A stretch of DNA of 64,000 nucleotides from Bog-756 sp963839925 (GCA_963839925.1 CAWIWV010000001.1:2046001-2110000); one strand, 5' to 3'; positions 16,725 to 26,639 are shown, numbered from the stretch's first letter. Notes: generated by a model from the sequence alone, not told the origin. Numbers and translations are program-made.

Positions 16725-17156
16725 TCACCCCGGCAGTCGCATGAGCTCGATACGAACTCCATCGGGGTCGGTGCAGTAGAGGAAGTCGAGGATGTCGCCC
16801 ATCTTGGTGCGTGTGTCGCGGACGACCGCGCCTCCCAGCGACGCGATGGCGGAGGCCACCTGGTCGACATCGTCGACACGCAGCGAAAGGTGGGTCAGCC
16901 CGAGTTGGTTCATCGGACGGCGCTTGGCCTCACCGGTGTGCGAAGGCGACACGTAGCCGAGGAGCTCGATGGTCACACCGTCGCGGGCCAACATGCGGGA
17001 CTCCAGCTCGACGCCCTCCAACTCCATGAGAGCCGCGAATTCCGGGCCCACGTGGTGTGCCGCCACCTGTTCGAACCCCAGACCCTCGCAGTAGAACCGC
17101 ACCGATCGCTCGATGTCAGAGACGCAGATACCGAGGTGGGAGAAGTTCAGCGACAC
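16725..17156 (-). CDS. VOC-family (glyoxalase-like) protein
   Basis: 143-residue vicinal-oxygen-chelate protein. Two beta-alpha-beta modules are visible: FSHLGICVSDIERSVRFYCEGLGF (first, His metal ligand) and LGLTHLSLRVDDVDQVASAI (second), ending in LDFLYCTDPDGVRIELMR with the metal Glu. GTG 17156 was chosen, since the first strand starts there and the gene upstream ends 4 bases earlier. The reaction (isomerase, epimerase, dioxygenase) is not determined. Neighbouring genes degrade acyl compounds, so a methylmalonyl-CoA-epimerase-like or dioxygenase role is conceivable. Confidence 0.85.
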   Translation of the reverse strand: MSLNFSHLGICVSDIERSVRFYCEGLGFEQVAAHHVGPEFAALMELEGVELESRMLARDGVTIELLGYVSPSHTGEAKRRPMNQLGLTHLSLRVDDVDQVASAIASLGGAVVRDTRTKMGDILDFLYCTDPDGVRIELMRLPG

Positions 17157-17160
17157 CGGT

Positions 17161-18252
17161 TCACAGCCCTTCGCAGGCGATCTCGATCTCGTCCTCGGAT
17201 TTCTCCGCAGCATCGAGGCGGGCGCCGACGAAGTCGGCAACCCCTCGGTAGACCCGGCGACTCGCCTCGGCCCAGGGCATGAGGATGGGGAAGACGTGGA
17301 ACATCCCCGGCTCCTCTGACGCAACCGTCTCCACACCTGCCGCCTCCAACTTGGCAACGAAGCGGCGGACCGAATCCCGAAACATCTCGTCCGTGCCGAA
17401 CGAGACGAACGTGGGCGGCCAGCCGATCACGTCCTGGTCGATCGCGGACACCGAGCCGGACCCCGGATCGCGGCCATGCAGGTAGGGAGCGGTCGGGATG
17501 TTCCACGGAAGGATGTCCCGGTCGGCGTTCTGGGTGATCGAGGGTTCGTCGAGGACGAGATCCAGCTCGGGCGAGAAGAGGATGACGCCGGCAACAGGGC
17601 GGTGGCGGGTCGAGGTCATTGCATAGACGAGTGACGAGACCAACCCTCCTCCACTCGAGTCACCGGCGACGAACAACCGGGAGGCGTCGACACCGCCGGC
17701 GAGCAATCCTTCGAGGACGAGCACCGCGTCTTCGAGGTCGGCCGGGAAGGGGAACTCAGGAGCCAACCGGAGATCGGCGACGAACACCTCACAGCGGGTG
17801 AGTCGGCTGAGCCACGCGACGAACAGCCCGTACATGCGCGGCGAGGTACCGACGTACCCTCCCCCATGGAGGTAGAGCACCGTGCCCCGGGCCCTGCCGT
17901 TCCTCGGGCGATACCAGATCCCCGGTACCCCGGCGACCGTGTCCGCTTGGGAGACGATGTCTGCCGAGCGCACCAGCGGCGGCATGATCACCTGGCACAG
18001 GTCGTCCAGCACGACCTCGACCGATCGCCACTCGGCGATCGGGAGCGCCGACGAGTACCCCATGAACGAACGAAGGGTCTCCCGGGTCACGGCGACCGCC
18101 ATGTTGTGCGGGACGCTCGAGGTTCCCGACCACGGTTTGCGGAATGGCACCCGAACCATCGCGGTCGACAGCTGACCGGCCAAACCCATGAGGTCGGTCG
18201 CGGTGATCGGCCAGGACGAGCGTTGCACCCCCGGTCGGCGACCCATCACCAT
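17161..18252 (-). CDS. HSL-family alpha/beta hydrolase (esterase)
   Basis: 363-residue hormone-sensitive-lipase-type esterase. The oxyanion motif HGGGYVGTS (about 130-138), the nucleophile elbow GDSSGGGL (197-204, Ser200), and the acid/base pair around FGTDEMFRD and MFHVFPIL are all present. No signal peptide was seen. ATG 18252 gives the family's N-terminus; longer readings overlap the upstream dehydrogenase. It sits in a leftward group after two acyl-CoA dehydrogenases and may release acids from lipid esters for the pathway; the substrate is inferred only. Confidence 0.88.
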   Translation of the reverse strand: MVMGRRPGVQRSSWPITATDLMGLAGQLSTAMVRVPFRKPWSGTSSVPHNMAVAVTRETLRSFMGYSSALPIAEWRSVEVVLDDLCQVIMPPLVRSADIVSQADTVAGVPGIWYRPRNGRARGTVLYLHGGGYVGTSPRMYGLFVAWLSRLTRCEVFVADLRLAPEFPFPADLEDAVLVLEGLLAGGVDASRLFVAGDSSGGGLVSSLVYAMTSTRHRPVAGVILFSPELDLVLDEPSITQNADRDILPWNIPTAPYLHGRDPGSGSVSAIDQDVIGWPPTFVSFGTDEMFRDSVRRFVAKLEAAGVETVASEEPGMFHVFPILMPWAEASRRVYRGVADFVGARLDAAEKSEDEIEIACEGL

Positions 18253-18296
18253 GGCGGACGACCCCTCGACAAACCCGGTCGGTGCAGACCGACCGT

Positions 18297-19424
18297 TCAG
18301 ACCGGTTCGTCGGCCAAGATGGCCCCGAGTTGGAGGAGCTGCTCGGTCGCGCCACCCAGGGTCAGCTCCAGATGCTTGGTCATCAAGAAGTAGCGGTGCA
18401 GCGGGTAGTCGCGGTCGACCCCGACCCCACCGTGGAGGTGCACCGCGGCATGCACGACTCGCTGCCCTCCGTCGGCCGCCCAGAACTTGGCGATCGCAAC
18501 CTCTTTGTCCGCGGGGAGACCCTCGGCGATCCTCCAGGCGGCTTGCCATGCAGTGAGTCGGATCGCTTCGGTGTCGACGTAGGCATCCGCGGCCCGTTGG
18601 CCCACTGCCTGGAACGTGGCGATCGGCTTTCCGAACTGCTCCCGTGTCTTGGTGTATTCGGCGACCAAGGCGATCGATGCTTCTGCAGCTCCCGCCTGAG
18701 CGAGCGCCAGCGCTGCGGTGGTCCGCTGCACCAGCCACTCGATGATCGCGGGGCCTTCTTCGATGGACCCCAGCAGCCCATCAGCACCGACCCGCGTCGC
18801 CGAGAAGGTCAGAATCGCCTCGGGTTGGCCGGTGTTGGTGACCTGGCGTTCACGACTCACCTCGGAGGCGTTGGTCTCGACGATGAACACCGCCACCGAC
18901 TCGGGGTCGACCCTGGCGGGCACCAGCACCGCGTCGGCGATCATCCCCGACGGAACGAAGGACTTGGACCCCGAGAGGGTCCAGCCCTCACCGTCGCGCG
19001 CAGCCATAACCGAAGGTGCCTCCGGAGTTCCGCCCAGCTCTGCGAGGGCGGTGGTGACCACCACGTCGCCGGCCACCACACCCGGGAGCCACCGTTGGCG
19101 CTGGCTCTCGTTGCCGAACTGTGAGATCGCCGGCGCAGCAGCGGCCAACGTCTCGATGACCGGTAGGTAGGCGGCGCTTCGTCCGAGTGCTTCGGCCAAC
19201 AGTGCCGTCTCGACGAAACCGAGACCCGCACCGCCCACGTCCTCGGGCAGCGCGATCCCGAGCAGGCCGGCTGCCGCCAACTCTGCCCAGAGCTTGCGGT
19301 CGAACCGGTCGCCGTCGGGCTCCGATTCGATCTCGCGCAAACGCTCGTGGGTGGCAAGGTCGGTGAAGATCCTTCCGGCCAGGTCGCGAACGGCCTCTTG
19401 CTCTTCACTGAAGGAGAAGTCCAT
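18297..19424 (-). CDS. Acyl-CoA dehydrogenase, small partner (FadE27-like)
   Basis: 375-residue acyl-CoA dehydrogenase that resembles mycobacterial FadE27 (ChsE5), the subunit that pairs with FadE26 in an alpha2-beta2 sterol side-chain enzyme. Seen: FSEEQEAVRDLAGRIF at the N-terminus, YTKTREQFGKPIATFQAVGQ, and HLHGGVGVDRDYPLHRYF near the C-terminus. In such pairs only one partner carries the catalytic Glu; assignment to this one is not attempted. It lies 62 bases downstream of the FadE26-like gene and shares its KstR-type operator. Confidence 0.88.
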   Translation of the reverse strand: MDFSFSEEQEAVRDLAGRIFTDLATHERLREIESEPDGDRFDRKLWAELAAAGLLGIALPEDVGGAGLGFVETALLAEALGRSAAYLPVIETLAAAAPAISQFGNESQRQRWLPGVVAGDVVVTTALAELGGTPEAPSVMAARDGEGWTLSGSKSFVPSGMIADAVLVPARVDPESVAVFIVETNASEVSRERQVTNTGQPEAILTFSATRVGADGLLGSIEEGPAIIEWLVQRTTAALALAQAGAAEASIALVAEYTKTREQFGKPIATFQAVGQRAADAYVDTEAIRLTAWQAAWRIAEGLPADKEVAIAKFWAADGGQRVVHAAVHLHGGVGVDRDYPLHRYFLMTKHLELTLGGATEQLLQLGAILADEPV

Positions 19425-19486
19425 GTTTGTTCTGCCTCTTCGTCTCAGGTTGTCTCAGCGGTGGCGATGGGTTTGTTCCTGGGCTC

Positions 19487-20662
19487 CTAACGGAGCGACC
19501 GGGGCAGTCCCATTCCGAAGATCGCGATGAGGTCACGTTGGATCTCGTTGGTGCCCCCACCGAAGGTCAGGATGACCAGGCTGCGGGCGTACATCTCGAG
19601 ACGGCCTGCCAAGACCGCCTCCAGGGTTCCCCGGGTGAGATAGCCGGCCTGCCCGACCACCTCCAGCATCAGCCGGAACGCCTCCATGTAGAACTCGGTA
19701 CCGAAGACCTTGGTGGTCGACGCATCGGCCACGTCGAGGTGGCCCTGGGTCGCGGTCCAGGCGACCTTCCAGTTGATCAGCTTGAGGAATTCGAGACGGG
19801 CGTAGATCCGGGCGAGGTGCACCTGCACCCACTCCTGATCGATCACCCTGCGACCGTCGGCGAGCTTGGTGGCCTGGGCCCACGCGGTGGTGTCGTTCAG
19901 CGCCCGCTCGATGATCCCTGCCGAGCACAGGGTCACCCGCTCGTGGTTGAGCTGGTTGGTGATGAGCGACCAGCCGTTGTTCTCACCGCCGACCAGAGCG
20001 GTCGCCGGCACCCGCACATCCTCGTAGAACGTGTAGTTGATGTTGTGGTCGCCGAGCAGCTGCATCGGGACGACCTTGATCCCCGGGGTGTCCATCGGCA
20101 CGATGAACAGCGAGATGCCCTTGTGCTTCGCCACATCCGGGTTGGTGCGGGTTGCCAGCCAGATGTAGTCGGTGCCACCCGCCAGGGAGGTGTAGATCTT
20201 CTGGCCGTTGATGACGTACTCGTCGCCGTCGCGCACCGCCCGGGTTTGCAAGGAGGCGAGGTCGGTCCCCGACTGCGGCTCGGTGTACCCGATGGAGAAG
20301 TGGATCTCCCCCGCCAGAATCTTCGGCAGGAAGAACTCCTTCTGCTCGTCCGATCCGTACTGCATGATGGTCGGACCTACCGTGTTGATGGTCAGCATCG
20401 GGACCGGGGCACCCGCCCGCATCGACTCGTCGAAGAAGATGTACTGCTCGATGGCCGAGCGGCCCTGACCGCCGTACTCGGTCGGCCATCCGATGCCGAG
20501 CCAGCCGTCCTTGGCCATCTGCCTGACCACCCGCCGCATGTCCTCGCCGATGCCGTGACTGTCGGCCAGCGTGGCTTCGACTTCGGGAGTGAGCAGGTTC
20601 GCGTAGTACTCACGAAGGCGGTCCCGAAGGGCCTCTTGCTCTTCGGTGTAGCCGATCTCCAT
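19487..20662 (-). CDS. Acyl-CoA dehydrogenase, large partner (FadE26-like)
   Basis: 391-residue acyl-CoA dehydrogenase close in sequence to mycobacterial FadE26 (ChsE4). Signature stretches: GWPTEYGGQGRSAIEQYIF, the FAD-contact loop HFSIGYTEPQSGTDLASL, NGQKIYTSLAGGTDYIWLA, ITNQLNHERVTL, and the C-terminal LTFGGGTNEIQRDLIAIFG. With the next gene it should form a heterotetramer that introduces an alpha,beta double bond into steroid side-chain CoA esters; substrate is inferred from similarity. ATG 20662 was chosen because the family begins there. A KstR-type palindrome lies 60 bases upstream. Confidence 0.9.
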   Translation of the reverse strand: MEIGYTEEQEALRDRLREYYANLLTPEVEATLADSHGIGEDMRRVVRQMAKDGWLGIGWPTEYGGQGRSAIEQYIFFDESMRAGAPVPMLTINTVGPTIMQYGSDEQKEFFLPKILAGEIHFSIGYTEPQSGTDLASLQTRAVRDGDEYVINGQKIYTSLAGGTDYIWLATRTNPDVAKHKGISLFIVPMDTPGIKVVPMQLLGDHNINYTFYEDVRVPATALVGGENNGWSLITNQLNHERVTLCSAGIIERALNDTTAWAQATKLADGRRVIDQEWVQVHLARIYARLEFLKLINWKVAWTATQGHLDVADASTTKVFGTEFYMEAFRLMLEVVGQAGYLTRGTLEAVLAGRLEMYARSLVILTFGGGTNEIQRDLIAIFGMGLPRSLR

Positions 20663-20721
20663 TCGGTCCTCCCCCTCCGTCTCGCCTGTTCGTCGGGCCC
20701 TCTGTGCCCGCGGCAGATGAC

Positions 20722-20735
20722 TGAAACACGTTACA
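20722..20735. promoter_or_regulatory. KstR-type operator
   Basis: TGAAACACGTTACA fits the mycobacterial KstR consensus TNNAACNNGTTNNA at every fixed base. It lies in the divergent region between the FadE26-like gene (start 20662) and the quinone-oxidoreductase-like gene (start 20798). KstR is the TetR-type repressor of cholesterol catabolism, relieved by a sterol-CoA. The regulator itself is not in the window; binding is inferred from the match and its position. Confidence 0.6.
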
Positions 20736-20797
20736 TTCGGCCTATCCCGACCGCCACCTGGGGCGGAGGCTGAGCCGCACGAAGAGGAGTGTTTTCG

Positions 20798-21766
20798 ATG
20801 AGGGCAGCCGTCTACTACAGCACTGGGGCGCCAGACGTCTTCCGTTACGAGGACGTGCCTGATCCCGTTCCCGCGGCCAATGAGATCCTGGTCGACGTCA
20901 AGGCGATCGGAATCGAGGGCGGCGACACCTTGAACCGGGCCGGAGGCGAGCTCATCCAGGTGCCACACATCGTCGGCTATCAGTGCGCCGGACTGGTCTC
21001 GACTTGCGGCGCGGACGTCGCCAGCTTCTCGGTCGGCGATCGGGTGGTCGTGGTGGGATTGGAGGGGTCTCACGCCGAACGACGGGCAGTGCCGGAGAAC
21101 TTTGCGTGGAAGATCCCCGAGGGGCTGGGATTCGAAGAGGCGGCATGTGTCCCGATCGCCTTTGCCACCGCGCACGACTGTCTCTTTCATGTAGGTCGCC
21201 TGCAACAGGGCGAAACGGCACTCGTCCACGCCGGAGCCGGCGGGGTGGGCATCGCCGCCATCCAGATGGCCAAGCGAGCGGGTGCGACGGTGTTGGCGAC
21301 GGCATCCAACGACGGAAAGCTCGAGCGCTTGTTTGATTTCGGCCTGGACCACGGGATCAACTACAGAACTCATCAGTTCGGCGTCGAGGCCCGACGTCTC
21401 ACTGATGGCCGCGGCGTCGATGTCGTGCTCGACTCCGTTGGAGGGCCGAACCTCCAAGAGAGCATCCGGGTGCTGGCCTATCGGGGCCGCTGCGTCTCCC
21501 TCGGGAATGCCGGTCGTTCGGAGCCCATGCCTATTGACGTCTCCACGATGGGTGTCAACAATCAGATGCTTGCGGGCTACTTCCTGGGCGGCGAGTTGTT
21601 CATGGACGGTCGGGCCTACGGCATCGTCTCCCAACTGCTCCAAGAGGTTGCCGAGGGTTCCTTGCGAGTGGTGATCGATTCGGTTTTTCCTCTCGCGGAT
21701 GCCGCGGATGCGCACGCTCGGGCCGAAGGTCGCGAGGCGTTCGGCCGCGTCGTGCTCGTCCCGTGA
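20798..21766 (+). CDS. Zinc-free medium-chain reductase (quinone oxidoreductase-like)
   Basis: 322-residue MDR-superfamily NAD(P)H-dependent reductase, zeta-crystallin type. GroES-like half with IVGYQCAGLV and GDRVVVVG; Rossmann half with HAGAGGVGIAAIQMAKRAGATV, ATASNDGKLE and VDVVLDSVGG. The zinc-binding Cys set of alcohol dehydrogenases is absent. ATG 20798 was chosen, with GAGGAG 8 bases ahead; a GTG at 20789 overlaps that site. It diverges from the FadE pair and shares the KstR-type operator, suggesting a steroid or fatty enoyl substrate; the substrate is not known. Confidence 0.87.
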   Translation: MRAAVYYSTGAPDVFRYEDVPDPVPAANEILVDVKAIGIEGGDTLNRAGGELIQVPHIVGYQCAGLVSTCGADVASFSVGDRVVVVGLEGSHAERRAVPENFAWKIPEGLGFEEAACVPIAFATAHDCLFHVGRLQQGETALVHAGAGGVGIAAIQMAKRAGATVLATASNDGKLERLFDFGLDHGINYRTHQFGVEARRLTDGRGVDVVLDSVGGPNLQESIRVLAYRGRCVSLGNAGRSEPMPIDVSTMGVNNQMLAGYFLGGELFMDGRAYGIVSQLLQEVAEGSLRVVIDSVFPLADAADAHARAEGREAFGRVVLVP

Positions 21767-21837
21767 GCAGCTCCCACCGATTCTGAATGCTGCCTCCTTC
21801 GGCGGGGCGTCATGCCGCCGTCGCATACGCTGAATCG

Positions 21838-22299
21838 GTGAACTCGGCCGCGCACAGAGGTTTCGACCACGTGACCATCGCCGTGACCGATCTGGCTGAG
21901 GCAGTCGAGTTCTTCGGCATGCTCGGCTTCGAGGAGACCAAGACAACCGTGGTGAGCGGTGAGGAAATGTCCCGATACATGGGGATCCCTGACTGGGAAG
22001 CTGATCACGTCACCTTGACCCTGTCTGGAAGCTCGGTTCACCAGGAAGTGCAACTCCTCCGGTTTCACCATCCGGAACTGCCCGCCAACCCCACCGAATC
22101 CAATCTGGCTCGCTTGGGGTTCAACCACGTCTGCTTCGCCGTCGACGATCTGGATGGCACACTCGGCAGACTTCGAGCTGGTGGCGTCCACACCCGCAAC
22201 GAGGTCATGGAATTTCACGACCGTCGCCTCGTATTCCTGGTCGGACCCGGAGATGTCACGATCGAACTCGCAGAATGGAACACGACCGATACAAGGTGA
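21838..22299 (+). CDS. VOC-family protein
   Basis: 153-residue vicinal-oxygen-chelate protein: FDHVTIAVTDLAEAVEFFGMLGF (first module), LGFNHVCFAVDDLDGTLGRL (second), and FLVGPGDVTIELAEW with the metal Glu. The GTG at 21838 was preferred over a start at 21787 because TACGCT (21826-21831) ends exactly 6 bases before it, the leaderless arrangement seen elsewhere in this window. Enzymatic role unknown. It follows the reductase gene by 71 bases. Confidence 0.8.
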   Translation: MNSAAHRGFDHVTIAVTDLAEAVEFFGMLGFEETKTTVVSGEEMSRYMGIPDWEADHVTLTLSGSSVHQEVQLLRFHHPELPANPTESNLARLGFNHVCFAVDDLDGTLGRLRAGGVHTRNEVMEFHDRRLVFLVGPGDVTIELAEWNTTDTR

Positions 22300-22354
22300 A
22301 CGGTCGCACGATGCCGAGTGTTCCCCACAAGCTATGTCCGGCGAATCGGTCCGC

Positions 22355-24873
22355 CTACTCGGTGCGGAGCAAGAGCGCAGTTCGCGTACGTGCGGCCAGC
22401 CGGGCCGGGACCGCCGCGACGATGTTCGCCAACACGAGGGCCCCAAGGGCGATGAGAGCGACGACGGCCGCCGGACTGGTGGGTACCGGCACAGCGTAGA
22501 TAGCCCCTGCGAACGCATTCCAGAGAATCCGTCCGAGGATGAGCCCGAGAGGGACACCGATGAGCGTCCCGACGATGACCGTGACGCTTGACTGCCAGGA
22601 GACGATGGCCGCGAGCTGTCGGCCGGTCAGTCCCAGGGTTTTGAGGACGGCGAAGTCGCGCCGACGACGCTGTACCGACGCAACCAATGTGAAGCCCAAG
22701 GCCAGCACTGCACCGGCCGCGAGGGTGCCACCGAGGATCGCGGCAATCGCCTCGACGGAGTGGGAGTCCACGATCTCCTCTGGCCGCAATACCCTGATCA
22801 CCCCGCCGGCTGACCCGGGGCTCGGCGAACTGGGGAGGTTGATGGTCTGGACGATCCTGTTCAAAGAGTGCAGGGCGGCTGGCGACTGATTGTCGTCTTG
22901 ATCAGGTATGCATTCGGACCGGCGACGACGTTTCCCTGCGTGTTGCGTACCGCAGGAGGGATCAGGCGATAGTCGATGATGGCCCCGACGCCCATCCCCG
23001 GCCCAACCAGCGCCGGCAAGGTGGCCGTGCCGACGATGGTCAGTGGCACCGTCTTCCCCCCATGGTGGCCGCCACCCACCCGGACGACCCCTCCGATGTG
23101 CTCATGGAGCATGGACATGGTCTCCGCTCCGAGCACGATCTGGTTTTGAGCGAGCAACCCATGTCCACTCAGCACGGGTGGACCCACTCGTGCGTCGGAC
23201 GTGCTTCCGACGACCGGGAAGTCCTGTCCATCGATCGAGAGGTCCGTGAAGTAGACGCCTGATGATGCGGCCACGTAGTGGTCATGGGCCAAGAGCTGTG
23301 CCACCTGCGGACCGGGGAGGTCCTCGTCGCCTGCAAACCCGGAGACAAGCGCGTAGTTCCAACTCCAGCCGTAGAGCGCTGGGTGGGACACCAGGTTGTT
23401 GAGGCTCGATCCGAACACGACGGCGGTCACGACGACAAGCACGGCGAGGACCGAGCCGAGCAGGGCTGACCGGACAGGAACCGGATCGGGGGTGGCGCCC
23501 GACTCCAGCGCAAAGCGAACCCCGGTCACGGCGGAAACCGGCAGCCCGGAAGTCGAGGCTCTTGTGGTGATTGCCGAGGGACGATGCACCTGCAGGTCGC
23601 GTTGAGCGCGCGCCGCTGTCGGAACTTGGTCATAGGCCATCAGCAGAGAACCCGCGACAATGAGAATGAACAGTCCTGCCGTGCCGAGTCCGAGCACCGT
23701 CCAGTCGAGATTCGCGGAAATCGGAGTCACCGCTCGGACCGGACCCAGGGGAAAGAGCAACGAGAGCCCCACCGCCACGCCCGCGGCGAGTGCACACCCG
23801 AGGAAGATCGCCACGACGATGCCGAGCACCGACTCGGTGGCGGTCATCCCGCGGGTGGCCCCGAGGGCACTGAGTGTGACGCTCTCGCTCCTGCGGGAAC
23901 GGAGTTGACGACCGACGATCTGCAACGCGACAACCAGAAGCGCCAACACGACGAGGCCACCGAAGACAGCCAGCGAGACCGACACTGGTTCGATCGCACG
24001 GTTTGCAGCCGCGATCGCAGGACCGTTGGTCTGCAACCCGCCGACGCCGGAGTATTCCGCGATGCTGCGGGATAGCTTGGCCTCCACCTTCCCGAGGTGA
24101 GTCGTTCCTCCGTCGAGCTTCATCTCGCTGTACGAGTAAGACGCACAACAGCCAGCCAGTTCTCGTGTCAGCGCCGGGGTCAGGAGTACCTCCGCCGAGC
24201 CCAAACTGCTGTAGTCGTCGTCGCCGACGTCCCTGGGGAACACAACCAGTCCCACCAACTTGATCTTGGCCACCTTGGTTGCCGGCAGGCTGCTCGGGCC
24301 ACTTGGCGAGTTGATCTCGACCTCCTGAGCATCGGAGTTGAGGCCGAAGGTGAGGACAGACCCAACATGCACACCAAGCTCGGTCGCCGCCTGGGCGTTC
24401 ATGATCGCCTCCCCTGGATTGGACGGATCGGCCAGGCGACCGTGGACTACATAGGCGCGATCCTGGGTCGTGTACTCGCCTCCAAGTGCACCCTCGAGGG
24501 ACGGTGGTTTGGCGCCGGGACCGACGCTCTCGTGAACTCCAGAGACGAAGGCGATGTTTCCGTCGAATCCGACCACCGTCTGTTGGCTCCGCACCCCAGG
24601 AACGCGGAGGAGTTGGACGGCGGCAGACGGGTGGTACCCGAGCGCCGATCCCAACGCCTGATTGGCAAAGCCAGTGAAGACGCCGAGGTCGGACGGATTC
24701 GTGCTGGCCAGGTAGTCCGCGTACGAGGACTGGGTGCGACGGGAGCCGGCGAGCGATCCCAGCGCGACGCCACCAAGGAGGCCGATCAGCACGATCAAGG
24801 TGAGATAGCCGGCCCACCACTGGGAAAAGGTGGCACGGAATCGGTATGCGGCCAACCGCACCGACAGAGTCAA
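22355..24873 (-). CDS. FtsX-like ABC transporter permease, frameshifted
   Basis: Large membrane permease with two FtsX-like domains. Frame one, 24873 to 22861 (670 residues): N-terminal helix LTLIVLIGLLGGVALGSLAGSRR, extracytoplasmic domain, three-helix FtsX domain at about 300-420, a second extracytoplasmic domain. It breaks after AYLIK near 22896. The next frame continues DDNQSPAALHSLNRIVQ and then the last FtsX domain (ALGFTLVASVQRRRRDFAVLKTLGLTGRQL) to 22355. One missing base restores a single protein of about 840 residues. There is no ATPase gene beside it, which is unusual. The transported substrate is unknown; such permeases usually handle lipids, lipoproteins or peptides. Confidence 0.82.
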
Positions 24874-25133
24874 GCCGCTTTCCTCCTCTCATCAGAGCGC
24901 CCGGCATTCCTCGCCCTGCCGCAGCAACCGGCGTCTCCTGCAGTCTGTCTCCACACCTCGACCAGGCCAAGGTGGGTATCCCTCTATGGCGACCTCGTGC
25001 TAGCACCCTCGAGCGTGTGCAATCCGATCCGGCGGACACCGCTAGGGTTACCAGGCGGTAAGTTGCCCCGACAGCCAGCCACCCGAACCCGAACGAAACT
25101 GAAGCACACAGGAAACAGGAAGAGGAGCACCAC

Positions 25134-26339
25134 ATGCCTGAAGCCGTCATCGTCGCCACCGGAAGGACCCCGATCGGTCGGGCCAACAAGGGCTCGCTGG
25201 TCGAGTGTCGACCGGACGATCTTGCCGCACTGGTCATCCGTGAGGTCCTCGCCCAGGTTCCTCAGCTCGATCCCCAATCGGTTGAAGACGTCATCATGGG
25301 CTCCGGCCAGCCGGGTGGCGAAGCGGGCTACAACGTCGGGCGAGTCGCCGCACTGCTCGCCGGCCTGCCGGACGTCCCCGGGGTTACCGTCAACCGGTAC
25401 TGCTCCTCATCCCTCCAGACGATCCGGATGGCAGCGCACGCCATCCGCGCCGGCGAAGGTGACGTCTTCGTCGCCGCCGGTGTGGAGACGGTCAGCCGGT
25501 ATGCGCACGGTGCCGCAGACACCGGGCCGCACAACCCTCTCTTTGCGGACGCCGAAGCCCGCACCGTGAAGCGAGCTCCCGCTGCCGGCGAGCCATGGAG
25601 CCCGCCGCAGGGACTGCCCGACGTCTACATCGCGATGGGTCAGACCGCCGAGAACGTGGCCGAGTACAAGAAGGTCAGCCGCGAGGAGCAGGACGAGTTC
25701 GCACTCCAGTCGCAGACCCGCGCCGTCGCCGCCCAAGAGTCGGGCTTCTTCGAGCGTGAGATCATTCCGGTGACCACCCCGGACGGGACTGTGGTCACCA
25801 AGGATGACGGACCTCGTCCGGGGACCACCCTCGAGGGACTCACCCAGCTGAAGCCGGTGTTCCGCGAGGGCGGGACGGTCACCGCGGGCAATGCATGCCC
25901 GCTCAACGACGGGGCTGCCGCGGTCGTCGTGATGAGCGACACCAAGGCACGCGAACTCGGCATCACCCCTCTGGCCCGGATCGTGGCAAGCGGAGTCAGC
26001 GGTCTCAACCCCGAGATCATGGGCCTCGGCCCTGTCGATGCGATCCGTCAGACGTTGGCACGGGCAAACATGACCATCGACGACATCGATCTGGTCGAGA
26101 TCAACGAAGCCTTCGCCGCCCAGGTGGTCCCCTCAGCCAAAGAGCTGGGCATCAGCTACGACAAGCTCAACGTCAGGGGCGGTGCGATCGCCCTCGGCCA
26201 CCCGTTCGGTCAGACCGGTGCGCGCATCATGACGACGTTGCTCAACGCGCTGGAGGACACCGGCAAGACCATCGGGCTCGAGTCGATGTGTGTCGGGGGC
26301 GGACAGGGCATGGCGATGATCGTCGAGCGGCTCTCCTGA
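25134..26339 (+). CDS. Acetyl-CoA C-acyltransferase (thiolase)
   Basis: 401-residue thiolase that cleaves 3-ketoacyl-CoA with CoA, or condenses two acetyl-CoA. All catalytic parts are present: VNRYCSSSLQT (nucleophilic Cys near residue 90), VEINEAFAAQVV, GGAIALGHPFGQTGAR (His near 354) and ESMCVGGGQGMAM (second Cys near 384). AGGAG precedes the ATG. It stands alone and convergent to the ferredoxin-P450 genes. The chain-length preference is unknown; given the neighbourhood, beta-oxidation of steroid side chains or fatty acids is likely. Confidence 0.93.
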   Translation: MPEAVIVATGRTPIGRANKGSLVECRPDDLAALVIREVLAQVPQLDPQSVEDVIMGSGQPGGEAGYNVGRVAALLAGLPDVPGVTVNRYCSSSLQTIRMAAHAIRAGEGDVFVAAGVETVSRYAHGAADTGPHNPLFADAEARTVKRAPAAGEPWSPPQGLPDVYIAMGQTAENVAEYKKVSREEQDEFALQSQTRAVAAQESGFFEREIIPVTTPDGTVVTKDDGPRPGTTLEGLTQLKPVFREGGTVTAGNACPLNDGAAAVVVMSDTKARELGITPLARIVASGVSGLNPEIMGLGPVDAIRQTLARANMTIDDIDLVEINEAFAAQVVPSAKELGISYDKLNVRGGAIALGHPFGQTGARIMTTLLNALEDTGKTIGLESMCVGGGQGMAMIVERLS

Positions 26340-26366
26340 CGAAGCCCTTGTCCTGAACGACAGGTC

Positions 26367-26564
26367 TCAGTCGGGGATCTCCGAGATCGCATATTCGGGG
26401 CAGTTGGCGATGGCCAGCCGCGCCTTGTCCTCGAGCTCGGGGGGCACCGTGCCGTCACCCACGACCGTGGACAGCCCGTAGTCGTCCACGTCGAACAGCT
26501 CGGGCGCGAGCCCGTAGCAACGAGCGTGTCCCTGGCACCGCTCCGGATCAACCCGGATCTTCAT
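26367..26564 (-). CDS. P450-type ferredoxin
   Basis: 65-residue ferredoxin with Cys10, His13, Cys16 and Cys55-Pro56. The His in place of the second cluster Cys is typical of the [3Fe-4S] ferredoxins that feed electrons to actinobacterial cytochromes P450. An AAAGG site precedes the ATG. It lies 75 bases after the P450 stop on the same strand, so it is very likely that enzyme's redox partner. Confidence 0.9.
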   Translation of the reverse strand: MKIRVDPERCQGHARCYGLAPELFDVDDYGLSTVVGDGTVPPELEDKARLAIANCPEYAISEIPD

Positions 26565-26639
26565 CGGAACCCAACCTTTCTGATGCGATCTCTTTGATGC
26601 GAACTCGACCCATGAACTTTGTGGGAGCGCGGCGCGCCC

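Noticed and set aside
19427..20773. 448-codon open frame opposite the FadE26-like gene
   Set aside because: Antisense shadow; the dehydrogenase has all FAD-contact motifs.
24874..25133. Possible tRNA or small RNA in the 260-base gap before the thiolase
   Set aside because: No cloverleaf, no conserved RNA motif; only promoter-like sequence and a ribosome site were seen.
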